57,333 nucleotides of DNA from Myxococcales bacterium (GTDB lineage: Bacteria; Myxococcota_A; Polyangia; Palsa-1104): NCBI GenBank assembly GCA_003170275.1, contig PNAM01000004.1:8466-65798 (forward strand). The letters run 5' to 3'. A program made the translations under genes and the position numbers. The notes under the pieces were generated by a model, which did no database searches, was not told where the DNA came from, and saw only the letters and a program-made list of their open reading frames with translations. Shown here in pieces: positions 8,364 through 16,715 of the stretch (the stretch's first letter is position 1; each line of letters begins with the position of its first letter).

Positions 8364-8719
8364 TGTTGGTCGTGTCGACCGAGGAAGTCAAGCGTCGTGG
8401 TCAGGATCGGTCGAGCGGATGGGGCGTGCCGGCCGAATCGGCTTCGGCGCCGCGCGCTGCCCGAATCGTGGTCGGCGGGCTCTGGCTCGCGACTGGGATG
8501 CTCAGCTTCTTTGCTCTTGCCGCTCTCGCGTGGGGAGGGTGGCAGCTGATGGCCATCGTTGCCGTCATCTTCGTGCCACAACTCGTCGCCTCCGAATGGG
8601 TCCTTCACCACGCGGGTAACCTCAACGGCGGTCGTCGGGTCTTGGCGCTCACGCTGCTGCTCTGCGCATACGTGTTGGCGCTCGTCGTTGGTGGGATCCT
8701 GGTTCCGACCAAGACCTAG
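8363..8719 (+). CDS. Small membrane protein, three predicted helices
   Basis: 118 residues with a short charged N-terminus and three hydrophobic segments at about 36-56, 60-80 and 93-113 (VVGGLWLATGMLSFFALAAL, LMAIVAVIFVPQLVASEWVL, VLALTLLLCAYVLALVVGGI). No family recognised. It is divergent from the epimerase operon and its ATG touches the inverted repeat at 8346-8363. The transcript probably starts very close to the ATG. Confidence 0.55.
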   Translation: MLVVSTEEVKRRGQDRSSGWGVPAESASAPRAARIVVGGLWLATGMLSFFALAALAWGGWQLMAIVAVIFVPQLVASEWVLHHAGNLNGGRRVLALTLLLCAYVLALVVGGILVPTKT

Positions 8720-9086
8720 ACGAGCGCTTGGATCCGGCCAAGGCGCCCTGGTCGATGACATCGACCACTTTGGCGTCGAACGCGCCAAGGTTCAGCTGAT
8801 CGCATGCCGCGACGGGCTCTCGGACCTGAAGTGGACGATGGCATCGAGCACAAGCCGCTGATGGCGAGCCCGCACGGTCGAATCGGGGTGATTTCGCGGC
8901 CTGGGCGGGCATTCGGGCCCGAAGTGGTCGATGGCATCGAGCGGTCGGCGGCCGAGGGCGGTCGAGGGCAGCCAAGGCTGTGCAAAGGGGGTTCGCGAAG
9001 GGCAGATCGAGGCGTTTCGAGGCAGAAGTGGTCGACAGCATCGACCACGCCACGCGCGGCCGTCGGAGGCGCCGAAATGGCCTCTG
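8720..9086. repeat. Intergenic region with four palindromic repeats
   Basis: Copies lie at 8749-8767 (TGGTCGATGACATCGACCA), 8832-8850 (TGGACGATGGCATCGAGCA), 8935-8953 (TGGTCGATGGCATCGAGCG) and 9029-9047 (TGGTCGACAGCATCGACCA). The third is preceded by TTCGGGCCCGAA, itself a perfect 12-bp palindrome, giving a composite element. No gene seen in this 367-bp stretch, which ends at the aroF promoter. Confidence 0.8.
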
Positions 9087-9115
9087 TTGACAGTCCCGAC
9101 GGAGCCCTCTACGCT
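9087..9115 (+). promoter_or_regulatory. Promoter of the aro operon
   Basis: TTGACA at 9087-9092, a 17-bp spacer and TACGCT at 9110-9115. The predicted transcription start, about 9122, is only three or four bases before the ATG of the leader peptide at 9126. Confidence 0.75.
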
Positions 9116-9125
9116 CCGCGGCCTG

Positions 9126-9155
9126 ATGCGAACCTTCAACTGGTTTTACGCCTAG
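9126..9155 (+). CDS. Aromatic leader peptide of the aro operon (attenuator)
   Basis: A nine-residue ORF, MRTFNWFYA, with Phe, Trp, Phe and Tyr in six consecutive codons (TTC AAC TGG TTT TAC). It starts a few bases after the predicted transcription start and is followed by a 12-bp stem-loop and an intrinsic terminator ahead of aroF. This is the layout of ribosome-mediated transcription attenuation sensing all three aromatic amino acids, which fits control of DAHP synthase and the common chorismate pathway. There is no room for a Shine-Dalgarno sequence, so translation would be leaderless. Confidence 0.75.
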   Translation: MRTFNWFYA

Positions 9156-9206
9156 CGGGTACGAGGCCGGCGAGCATGGCTCGCCAGCAAGCAACCTCGT
9201 GCCCGC
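9155..9206 (+). promoter_or_regulatory. Leader stem-loop next to the aromatic leader peptide
   Basis: GCGGGTACGAGG (9155-9166) pairs with CCTCGTGCCCGC (9195-9206), 12 bp with one G-U, and encloses a second perfect hairpin GGCGAGC/GCTCGCC (9169-9185). Its 5' arm starts in the leader stop codon, so a ribosome that finishes the peptide would block it, while one stalled on the aromatic codons might not. A direct overlap with the terminator arm is not evident, so how the switch works is open. Confidence 0.55.
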
Positions 9207-9207
9207 G

Positions 9208-9243
9208 AAACGCAGGTGCCGAAAGGCCCCTGCGTTTTCTGTT
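9208..9243 (+). terminator. Intrinsic terminator (attenuator) before aroF
   Basis: AAACGCAGG (9208-9216) pairs with CCTGCGTTT (9229-9237), extended by GCC/GGC after one mismatch, with a GAAA tetraloop and followed by TTTTCTGTTT. It lies 55 bp before the aroF start. Confidence 0.8.
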
Positions 9244-9298
9244 TCTCGAGCCTGAGACGACCGAAAAGTCGACCGAACCGAGCGAGACGGAAGGACGA

Positions 9299-10660
9299 AT
9301 GGAGACCCAGATGATCGTGGTGATGCGGACGGGCGCCGATCCCGACCAGATCGCAGCCGTGTGCGAACTCATCCGGGGCGAAGGCCTGGAGGCGTTCGTC
9401 AGCGAGGGACAGGAGCGCGTCGTCATCGGCGTGGTCGGAACGGAGATCGACCGCGTCTCGCATGTGGGGACCCTTCCCGGCGTCGAACAGACGATCCGGG
9501 TCACGCATCCGTACAAGCTCACCAGCCTCGAGCATCACCCGGATCGATCGCGGATAACGGTCGGGCCGGCCGGTAACTCCATACCCATCGGTGCCGGAGC
9601 GCCGCTCGTAGTGATGGCAGGTCCCTGCTCGGTCGAGTCACGTGAGCAGCTCTTCGCCACGGCTCGCTCGGTCCATCGCGAGGGAGCGGCCATCCTGCGC
9701 GGCGGTGCCTACAAGCCGCGCACCTCGCCGTACGCGTTCCAGGGGCTTGGCGAGCCGGCGCTCCAGATCCTCGCCGATGCGCGCGAAGAGACGGGCATGC
9801 CGGTCGTCTCGGAGCTGACCGACCCCGCCCAGCTCGACCTGTTCGATCACCACGTCGACCTGATCCAGATCGGCAGCCGGAACATGCACAACTTCGTGCT
9901 GCTGCGCGCCGCCGGCCAGACGCGCAAGCCGATCCTCCTGAAGCGCGGCCTCTCCGCGACCATCGAGGAGTGGCTCATGGCGGCCGAGTACATCCTCTCC
10001 AGCGGCAACAGCAACGTCATCCTGTGCGAGCGCGGCATCCGCTCCTTCGACCAGTCGACCCGCAATACGCTCGACCTTTCAGCGGTGCCGCTGCTTCGGG
10101 AGCTGACGCACCTCCCGGTGGTGGTCGATCCATCCCACGGCACCGGCCGTCGTCCGCTCGTGGGGCCGATGTCGGTCGCCGCGGCGGCGGCCGGGGCCGA
10201 TGGCCTGATCATCGAGGTCCACCCGGATCCCGCCCACGCTCGCTCGGACGGCGACCAGTCACTCTCCTTCCCCGAGTTCGGGTCGCTCATGGATGAGCTG
10301 CGGCGCCTCGAGTTCCTGCGAAGCGGCGATGCCAATCGCCTGGTGGCCGCAGCGGAGGCCGGCGACGGCAGCATCCAGGATCTGCGCGCCCGGATCGATG
10401 AGTTGGATGCGAAGCTCGTCAACCTGCTCGAGGAGCGCGCCCAACTGGCCGTTGCCGTGCAGGATGCAAAAGGCCCGGCCGGGCACGGCCACGACGTCGA
10501 GCGGGAACGGGCACTCATGAAGCGGGCGGTCGATACGGCCGGCGGGGTGATGGAGGCCGATGAGCTCCAGACGGTGCTGGCGGCGGTGCTTCGAGCGTCG
10601 CGGTCGGTGCAGCGGCGGCATGCCGCGGCGGTCGATCCGCCACCGACCGCGCTGGCGTGA
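9299..10660 (+). CDS. aroF: DAHP synthase with N-terminal ferredoxin-like and C-terminal chorismate mutase domains
   Basis: 453 residues in three parts. Residues 1-75 form a ferredoxin-like regulatory domain (MIVVMRTGADPDQIAAVCEL...) as in the short type I-beta enzymes. Residues about 85-345 form the DAHP synthase barrel (AGPCSVES, RGGAYKPRTSPYAFQGLG, VSELTD, QIGSRNMHNF, LLKRGL, DPSHGTGRR). Residues about 358-440 are an AroQ-type chorismate mutase helix bundle (DLRARIDELDAKLVNLLEER). It condenses phosphoenolpyruvate and erythrose 4-phosphate, and the extra domain can turn chorismate to prephenate or sense it. Carrying both regulatory modules at opposite ends is uncommon. ATG 9299 follows GGAAGGA; Met5 (9311) is an alternative. 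First gene of a coupled aro operon. Confidence 0.93.
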   Translation: METQMIVVMRTGADPDQIAAVCELIRGEGLEAFVSEGQERVVIGVVGTEIDRVSHVGTLPGVEQTIRVTHPYKLTSLEHHPDRSRITVGPAGNSIPIGAGAPLVVMAGPCSVESREQLFATARSVHREGAAILRGGAYKPRTSPYAFQGLGEPALQILADAREETGMPVVSELTDPAQLDLFDHHVDLIQIGSRNMHNFVLLRAAGQTRKPILLKRGLSATIEEWLMAAEYILSSGNSNVILCERGIRSFDQSTRNTLDLSAVPLLRELTHLPVVVDPSHGTGRRPLVGPMSVAAAAAGADGLIIEVHPDPAHARSDGDQSLSFPEFGSLMDELRRLEFLRSGDANRLVAAAEAGDGSIQDLRARIDELDAKLVNLLEERAQLAVAVQDAKGPAGHGHDVERERALMKRAVDTAGGVMEADELQTVLAAVLRASRSVQRRHAAAVDPPPTALA

Positions 10661-12117
10661 CGGTCACCCCGAGGGTGACGGCCGAGCCGATCGAGCCGGC
10701 CGAGTCGGGCGGCGCCGTCGATCCAGCGGGTCGAGTCGGGCCGTCGGCGGCACCGGCGGGAATCGTGCTGGGTCTCGCCAGCCGGCTGCGCGGCACGCTC
10801 GCCCTCCCATCCGATAAGTCGATCGCCCACCGCGCGCTCCTGGCCAACGCCATCGCTGCCGGCGAGGCGGTCGTCACCATCCGCTCGCCCGGCGACGATG
10901 TGCTGAGTACGGCGAGTGCCCTTCGGTCGCTCGGCGTCCAGATCGGTGTCACGTCGAGCGGCTCATCGAGGCTGTTCCGGATCCGCGGCCAGGGCTCGCC
11001 TTCGGCGGTCGGGGCGCTGCAGGCCGGCACCGCCGATTGCGGCAACTCCGGCACGACGATGCGGTTGCTCTGCGGCATCGCGACGTTCGGGTCGGGGCGG
11101 ATCATGCTCACCGGCGATGTCTCGCTCAGCCGTCGGCCGATGGAACGGGTCGCGGTGCCGCTCCGCCAGATGTGGGCCCGCGTCGCGACGACCGATGGGC
11201 ACGCCCCGCTGACCATCGATGGCCGGCGCCCGCTGGCCGGCAAGGCCCACAGCCTGCCCGTGGCAAGCGCCCAGGTCCTCGGCGCGATCTGTTTCGCGGC
11301 GCTCGCTGCGGATGGCGTGACCACGGTCGCGGTGCCCGGCGCGACGCGCGACCACAGCGAGCGGCTGCTGGCGGCGATGGGCGCGGACATCCATCGCGTG
11401 GACGTGGCCACGGGGACCGTCACCACCATGCGCGGACCGGGTCGGCTGCGGGCAGCATCGTTCACCGTGCCGGCCGACCTCTCGTCCGCGGCAGCGTGGC
11501 TGGTCGCTGCCACGATCCATCCCGATGCCGAACTGCACCTGACCGGTGTCGGCCTCAACCCGACGCGCCTGGCGCTCCTCGACGTCCTGCGCGAGATGGG
11601 CGCGGACATCACCGTCGTGCCGTCGAAGCAGCCGCAAGGACCCGAACCGGTGGGCGACCTGATCGTGCGCAGCGCGGCGCATCTCCGCGCCGTCTCCATC
11701 CGGGGCGACCGCGTGCCCGCGCTCATCGACGAGCTGCCACTCCTCGCCGTGGCTATGGCCGCTGCGCAGGGCACGAGCGAAGTGCGCGACGCCGGGGAGC
11801 TGCGCGTCAAGGAATCCGATCGCATCTCGGCCATGGCCGCGGCGCTCATCGCCGCTGGGGCACGCGTCGAGGAGCATGCCGACGGGTGGCGCATCACGCC
11901 CGGCCGCGCGCGGGACGCGGCGGTCACGACGCACGGCGACCACCGCGTCGCCATCGCCATGGCCGTGGCCGCATGGTCGGGCGTGGCCAAGAGCGTGACG
12001 ATGGACGACGCCGCGTGCGTGGCCGTGTCATACCCGACGTTCTGGGAGGACGCGGCTGCTGTCGGGGCACTCCCCGGCAGCGAGCCACTCCCCGGCAACG
12101 AGGCACGTCCCCGATGA
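10657..12117 (+). CDS. aroA: 3-phosphoshikimate 1-carboxyvinyltransferase (EPSP synthase)
   Basis: 486 residues with GTG start overlapping the aroF stop (GTGA). It joins shikimate 3-phosphate and phosphoenolpyruvate in the sixth step of the chorismate pathway. The lysine-containing LPSDKSIAHRALL motif, the GNSGTTMRLL phosphate-binding motif, DELPLLAVAMAAA with the catalytic Asp, and RVKESDRI are all present. The first 40 residues are Pro/Ala/Gly-rich and precede the usual start of the fold. In the first motif Ala-His replaces the usual Ser-His (SDKSIAHRA), as in the glyphosate-tolerant class II type; the tolerance class is an inference from this motif only. Confidence 0.95.
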   Translation: MTVTPRVTAEPIEPAESGGAVDPAGRVGPSAAPAGIVLGLASRLRGTLALPSDKSIAHRALLANAIAAGEAVVTIRSPGDDVLSTASALRSLGVQIGVTSSGSSRLFRIRGQGSPSAVGALQAGTADCGNSGTTMRLLCGIATFGSGRIMLTGDVSLSRRPMERVAVPLRQMWARVATTDGHAPLTIDGRRPLAGKAHSLPVASAQVLGAICFAALAADGVTTVAVPGATRDHSERLLAAMGADIHRVDVATGTVTTMRGPGRLRAASFTVPADLSSAAAWLVAATIHPDAELHLTGVGLNPTRLALLDVLREMGADITVVPSKQPQGPEPVGDLIVRSAAHLRAVSIRGDRVPALIDELPLLAVAMAAAQGTSEVRDAGELRVKESDRISAMAAALIAAGARVEEHADGWRITPGRARDAAVTTHGDHRVAIAMAVAAWSGVAKSVTMDDAACVAVSYPTFWEDAAAVGALPGSEPLPGNEARPR

Positions 12118-13322
12118 GACGCCTGCGGCTGCTGACCGCGGGCGAGTCGCATGGGCCGGCCATTTCGGGCGTGCTGGAGGGGCTGCCGGCAGGACTCCGT
12201 GTTTCGACCGCCCTCGTCGACCGCGATCTGCGCCGCCGCCAGCATGGCTACGGCAGCGGCCGGCGGATGCTCATCGAGCGGGATCGCGTCGTCTGGACGG
12301 CCGGGCTGCGCTTCGGGCGAACGCTCGGCTCGCCGCTCGGCTTTCGCGTCGACAATCTCGATTGGCCGAACTGGGCCGAGCGGATGTCGGTCGAGCCACT
12401 CCCCGATGAGCGTCGCCCCAAGCCGATCACGCTGGCACGTCCGGGCCATGCGGATCTCGCCGGCGCCATCAAGTACGACACCGACGACGTGCGCGACGTA
12501 CTGGAACGCGCCTCCGCCCGCTCCACGGTAGCCCGCGTCCTGGCGGGCGCGGTCGCGCGGCAGCTCCTGGCCGCGAACGGGGTCCGAATCTGGTCCTACG
12601 TGGAGCAGCTGGGTCCCGTGCGTGCCTTTCCTGATGCTGCCGATTCCCTCGCGGCCGTTCCCGCCGATTGGCCGGCGCGCGACCTGCGCGTCCCCTCCCC
12701 GCTGCGCTGCCCAGATCCGGACGCGGAGCGGCTGATGATCGCCGAGGTCGATGCCTGCGCCGAGGCCGGTGATTCGATCGGTGGCGCGTTCGTGGTCGTG
12801 GCTGAGGGCGTGCCAGTCGGGCTGGGCTCGGCCGCCGAATGGGACACGCGGCTGGATGCGGCACTGGCCGCCGCGACGATGAGCATCCAGGCGGTCAAGG
12901 CTGTCGGCATCGGCGAGGGATTCGCGGTGGCCGGGATGCGCGGCAGCGAGGTCCATGACGAGGTCGATCTCGGCGCCGCGAGCGGCGGCTGGGAGCGGGC
13001 CAGCAATCGCGCCGGGGGCATCGAGGGCGGCATGAGCAATGGCATGTCCATCGTCGTCCGCGCCGCAGTCAAGCCCGTCTCGACGCTGCGCAAGCCGCTC
13101 GGCTCGGTCGACATCGTCACCGGCGCGCCCGGCAAGGCCCACATCGAGCGGACCGACATCGCGATCATGCCGCGGGCCGCGATCGTCGGCGAGGCGATGG
13201 TGGCGCTCGTACTCGCCGATGCGCTGCTGACGAGTTTCGGCGGCGACACGCTGGGTGACCTCCAGGCCGCGGTCCGGCGGCGCCGCGGCCGCACAGGCCG
13301 CCCCGCGTCCAGCCTCGGCTGA
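12114..13322 (+). CDS. aroC: Chorismate synthase
   Basis: 402 residues, FMN-dependent, making chorismate from EPSP. Start MRRLRLLTAGESHGPAISGVLEGLPAGL and the RRQHGYGSGRRM, RPGHADLAGAIKY, ARSTVARVLAGAVARQLL and RAGGIEGGMSNGM motifs are complete. ATG overlaps the aroA stop (ATGA at 12114-12117), so the long open frame upstream in this phase is not part of it. Followed by aroE with a TGATG overlap. Confidence 0.96.
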   Translation: MRRLRLLTAGESHGPAISGVLEGLPAGLRVSTALVDRDLRRRQHGYGSGRRMLIERDRVVWTAGLRFGRTLGSPLGFRVDNLDWPNWAERMSVEPLPDERRPKPITLARPGHADLAGAIKYDTDDVRDVLERASARSTVARVLAGAVARQLLAANGVRIWSYVEQLGPVRAFPDAADSLAAVPADWPARDLRVPSPLRCPDPDAERLMIAEVDACAEAGDSIGGAFVVVAEGVPVGLGSAAEWDTRLDAALAAATMSIQAVKAVGIGEGFAVAGMRGSEVHDEVDLGAASGGWERASNRAGGIEGGMSNGMSIVVRAAVKPVSTLRKPLGSVDIVTGAPGKAHIERTDIAIMPRAAIVGEAMVALVLADALLTSFGGDTLGDLQAAVRRRRGRTGRPASSLG

Positions 13323-14089
13323 TGGGGCGGTTCGTCCTGCTCGGCCAGCACATCGGCTACTCGGCGTCACCGGCGATGCAGAACGCGGCTTTCGCTGCGC
13401 TCGGTCTGCCGCATCGGTACGAGCTGGCCGACATCCCAGTCGTCGATCTGCCCACGGCGCTGGCCGCGTTGCGCCATGGCGAGGACCTGGGCGGCAACGT
13501 GACCACGCCCCACAAACTCGCCGTGGCCGAGCTGGTCGACGAGATGGACGATGGCGCGGCACGCGTGGGCGCGGTGAATACAGTGGTTCGCCGAGACGGC
13601 GCACTCGTCGGCCTGAACACCGACCTGCCGGCCATGGTCGATGCGGTGATGGCACTCCGCCCGAACGCCCGCCACGCGGTGGTGCTCGGCGGCGGCGGAG
13701 CCGGACGCGCGGTCCTGCTCGCGCTCGAGGATGCGGGCGCGCGGCGGGTGACGCGCGTTTCGCGCGACGATTGGAGTGACATCCCGCAGCTCCTGGCGGA
13801 CGCTGACCTGCTCGTGAATGCCACCCCCATCGGCACGGGCTCGCACGAGACACCCGTCCCGGCCGAACTCCTGCGTCGCGACCTCGCCGTCCTCGACCTC
13901 GTCTATCGGCCGAGCCCGACACGCCTCGTCCTTGATGCGCGAGCGGCTGGCGCACCGGCACGCGGCGGCGCCGGGATCCTCCTCGGCCAGGGTTGGCGCA
14001 GCCTAGAAGCGTGGCTCGGCGTGCCTGCGCCGATCGAGGTCATGCGTCAAGCGTTGCGCATCGAACTCGGCGAGTCGGCCGATGTCTGA
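13322..14089 (+). CDS. aroE: Shikimate dehydrogenase
   Basis: 255 residues, NADP-dependent reduction of 3-dehydroshikimate. The N-terminal substrate domain (LLGQHIGYSASPAMQNAAF, GGNVTTPHK with the catalytic Lys, GAVNTVV) and the nucleotide domain (VVLGGGGAGRAVLLAL, LLVNATPIGT, GWRSLEAWLG) are present. Near the GxxSxSxSPxxHN motif the usual serine-proline and His-Asn become SASPAMQN. Start ATG at 13322 overlaps the aroC stop. It ends 8 bp inside aroKB. Confidence 0.92.
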   Translation: MGRFVLLGQHIGYSASPAMQNAAFAALGLPHRYELADIPVVDLPTALAALRHGEDLGGNVTTPHKLAVAELVDEMDDGAARVGAVNTVVRRDGALVGLNTDLPAMVDAVMALRPNARHAVVLGGGGAGRAVLLALEDAGARRVTRVSRDDWSDIPQLLADADLLVNATPIGTGSHETPVPAELLRRDLAVLDLVYRPSPTRLVLDARAAGAPARGGAGILLGQGWRSLEAWLGVPAPIEVMRQALRIELGESADV

Positions 14090-15704
14090 AGGCACCGGCA
14101 TCGTCCTTGTCGGGTTGCCGGGGAGCGGCAAGACCGCGGTCGGGCGCTGCGTGGCCGAGCGGCTCGGCCGGCCCTTCGTCGATCTCGACGAGGCAATCGA
14201 GCAGAAGACCGGCCGCTCCCCAGCCGAGCACATCGCGCGTGATGGCGAGACAGCGTTCCGCACCGTCGAGCAGCGGACGGTCGCGCGCCTGGCCGATGGC
14301 GGGCCGTCGATCATCGCGACCGGCGGTGGCGCGGTCATCGACCCGCTCAACCGCTGGGCGTTCGCCGAACACGGGAGCGTCGTCTGGCTCGATGTCTCGA
14401 TCGACCGAGCACTGGCCCGGCTTCGATCCGATCCGGTCGAGCGCCCTCTGCTGGCCGGCGACGCCGAGCGTCGGCTGGAAACGCTGGCCAGTGAGCGCGC
14501 GCCGTTCTATCGAGCGTCCGACTTCCGCATCGAAGCCGAAGGGACGCCCGAATCGGTCGCCCAGGCGGTCGCCGTCGCCCTTGCTGATCGGTCGGGCGCC
14601 TCGACGTCGAGCTGGCGAACCCTCTTCGATACCGAAGTGCCGCGTGGCCATCCGTTCGGGCCGACGCACGCTCGGATCGTGTTCGGGCGCGGCCTGGATC
14701 GGGCGGCGCTGGGCGCAGTCCTCGACCAGTTCGATGGCCGCGCGCCGGCGGTCATTGCGGACGCCAGTCTCCCCGCGGCATTGCCCGCGCTCGACGCGTC
14801 CCTGCCGCGTGGCCGGCGCATGGACCTGGCCGGCAGCGAAGGCATCAAACGCATGGCGCACCTGGAACGCGTGCTGGAGTGGCTGTCCGACGAGGGCGTC
14901 GAGCGTGGCGATCCACTCGTCGCGGTCGGTGGCGGCACGGTCGGCGACCTGGCCGGCGTCGCGGCAGCGATCTACCTCCGCGGCATCCCCCTGGTGCATC
15001 TCCCGACGACGTGGGTGGCGATGTGCGATTCGGCGATCGGTGGCAAGACGGCCGTGGACCTGGAACATGCCAAGAACGCGGCCGGGGCCTTCTGGCCGGC
15101 GTGGGCCATCGTCGCGGATGTGGAGGCATTGGGGACGCTCCCTGTAGAGCGAGCACGCGACGGCATGGCCGAGTCGCTCAAATGCGGACTGATCGGCGAT
15201 CCCGAGCTCTGGGCCCTGGTCGAGACCCGCGGTCTCGCAGCGATGATCGGCGTCGACGACGCCGCGCGCTATGCCATCGTGGAGCGCGCCGCGCGGCTCA
15301 AACTCGACGTGGTCGAGCGCGACCCGTTCGAGCGCGGCGGGCGGCGGGCGCTCAACCTCGGGCATACGCTCGCCCACGCGCTGGAGGTGGAGAGCGGTTA
15401 CTCGCTTGCCCACGGGGTCGCCGTGGGACTCGGCCTTCGCGCGGTCGCCGCCATCGCCGCCGGCCGCGGCGCCGATCCCGACCTCGCAGATCGCATCGAC
15501 GCAGTCCTGGCGCCGCTCGGCTTCCCGTTCACGCGCGCCTTTGACGTCGCCGCGGTCCGAGAGGCACTCCGCGGCGACAAGAAACGCGAGCGCGGCGTCC
15601 AGCGCTGGGTCCTGCCCATGGCCACCGGCCGCGTCGAAGACGTCAACGACGTCACCGAGGCCGAACTCGACCGCGCCATCGCGCGCATCCTTGCGCCTTC
15701 ATGA
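14082..15704 (+). CDS. aroKB: Bifunctional shikimate kinase/3-dehydroquinate synthase
   Basis: 540 residues, a fusion of two pathway enzymes. Residues 1-165 are shikimate kinase: P-loop GLPGSGKT at 11-18, FVDLDEAIE, then FRTVEQ and a TGGGAV motif. Residues about 180-540 are 3-dehydroquinate synthase: VGGGTVGDLAGVAAAIYLRGIP, PTTWVAMCDSAIGGKTAVDL, KCGLIGDP, and the LNLGHTLAHALEVES metal-site helix. It therefore catalyses steps 2 and 5 of the pathway. Overlaps aroE by 8 bp and the SDR gene by 4 bp. A separate aroD/aroQ for step 3 is not in the window. Confidence 0.95.
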   Translation: MSEGTGIVLVGLPGSGKTAVGRCVAERLGRPFVDLDEAIEQKTGRSPAEHIARDGETAFRTVEQRTVARLADGGPSIIATGGGAVIDPLNRWAFAEHGSVVWLDVSIDRALARLRSDPVERPLLAGDAERRLETLASERAPFYRASDFRIEAEGTPESVAQAVAVALADRSGASTSSWRTLFDTEVPRGHPFGPTHARIVFGRGLDRAALGAVLDQFDGRAPAVIADASLPAALPALDASLPRGRRMDLAGSEGIKRMAHLERVLEWLSDEGVERGDPLVAVGGGTVGDLAGVAAAIYLRGIPLVHLPTTWVAMCDSAIGGKTAVDLEHAKNAAGAFWPAWAIVADVEALGTLPVERARDGMAESLKCGLIGDPELWALVETRGLAAMIGVDDAARYAIVERAARLKLDVVERDPFERGGRRALNLGHTLAHALEVESGYSLAHGVAVGLGLRAVAAIAAGRGADPDLADRIDAVLAPLGFPFTRAFDVAAVREALRGDKKRERGVQRWVLPMATGRVEDVNDVTEAELDRAIARILAPS

Positions 15705-16393
15705 CCGGGCAACGGCCGACCCGCACCGCCATCGTCACCGGGGCCGCTTCGGGCATCGGACGCGCCACTGCTGAGCGGCTGCTCGCCGACGGCTGGCGCG
15801 TCATCGGCATCGACCTCGCGGAGGCCATGCCCGAGGCTGTCACTTCGGTCGTCGGTGACGCGACCTCGCCCGAGGTGATCGAGCGTGCCCTCGCCGCCGT
15901 CGACCTATCACTCGATGGCCTCGTCTGCGCCGCGGGCGTCCCGCCCTCGGGTCCCTGGGACGACGCCGCCCACTGGTCGAACGTCCTCCGGGTCGACCTG
16001 ACCGGTCCGTTCGAAGCGCTCAGGCTCTCGATGCCCGCGCTGTCGGCCGCCAATGGCTCGGCCGTCATCATCGGATCCATCGTCGGGCCCGCCGAAGGCT
16101 CGACCCGATCGCCCGCCTACGCCGCCGCCAAAGCCGGCCTCGGAGGCCTCGTGAAGTCGATGGCGCTCATCGGCGCGCCGCTGGGGGTCCGCGTCAATCT
16201 GGTCGAACCGGGAGCCATCGACACGCCCTTCGATCCGCCGCGGTACCCGCCCGACGCCCGTCCCGACGTCCCCCTCGGCCGTATGGGCACCGCCGCCGAA
16301 GTGGCCGGCGCGATCGTCTTCCTCCTCGGCCCCGACGCGACCTACATCACCGGCGCCTCGCTGCGCATCGACGGCGGCCGAACGCTCCTGTAG
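15701..16393 (+). CDS. Short-chain dehydrogenase/reductase
   Basis: 230 residues of the classical SDR fold: TAIVTGAASGIGRATAERLL for cofactor binding, a VCAAGVPPSG strand in place of NNAG, Ser in VIIGSIVG, YAAAKAGLGGLVKSMA with the catalytic Tyr and Lys, and a C-terminal ITGASLRIDGGRTLL. Substrate unknown. Coupled to aroKB by an ATGA overlap, so it is the last gene of the aro operon. It may act on a quinate/shikimate-like or unrelated alcohol; position is the only hint. Confidence 0.85.
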   Translation: MTGQRPTRTAIVTGAASGIGRATAERLLADGWRVIGIDLAEAMPEAVTSVVGDATSPEVIERALAAVDLSLDGLVCAAGVPPSGPWDDAAHWSNVLRVDLTGPFEALRLSMPALSAANGSAVIIGSIVGPAEGSTRSPAYAAAKAGLGGLVKSMALIGAPLGVRVNLVEPGAIDTPFDPPRYPPDARPDVPLGRMGTAAEVAGAIVFLLGPDATYITGASLRIDGGRTLL

Positions 16394-16678
16394 CCGGTAG
16401 CCAGGAGTAGCGCGCCAACGGTTTCCAGCGCTCTTCTCCTCCGCCAGTCCGGTTAGTGCATGACCCGCGCCGATCGAGCGCCGACTTGCGCCCATGGCAT
16501 GACGCCACATCAACCGACGGCGCCGTCGGCATCTACGCACAAGCAGGACTGGCGGGGGCAATCGGCGCGCGAACGGCCCGGTTACCGGGCCGACCGACCA
16601 CTCCATCAGACCGCACCACGCCCCACCGGACCGGACCATCGGCCACGGGCGGCAGGACCACCCGCGCAGACCACGGTC
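16394..16678. other. Intergenic region with a strong hairpin
   Basis: Holds the perfect inverted repeat CGGCCCGGTTACCGGGCCG (16574-16592) without a T-tract and the short palindrome GACGGCGCCGTC near 16520-16531. No gene is seen. It separates the aro operon from the ilv-leu promoter. Confidence 0.5.
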
Positions 16679-16708
16679 TAGACACCCTCGGGGCGAGCGG
16701 TGTACAGT
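16679..16708 (+). promoter_or_regulatory. Promoter of the ilv-leu operon
   Basis: TAGACA at 16679-16684, an 18-bp spacer and TACAGT at 16703-16708. The predicted start falls at about 16715, at the ATG of the leader ORF (16716). Confidence 0.6.
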
Positions 16709-16715
16709 CGCCGCC

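Noticed and set aside
16574..16592. Strong hairpin as terminator of the aro operon
   Set aside because: No T-tract follows on either strand, so it is listed only as a hairpin in the intergenic region.
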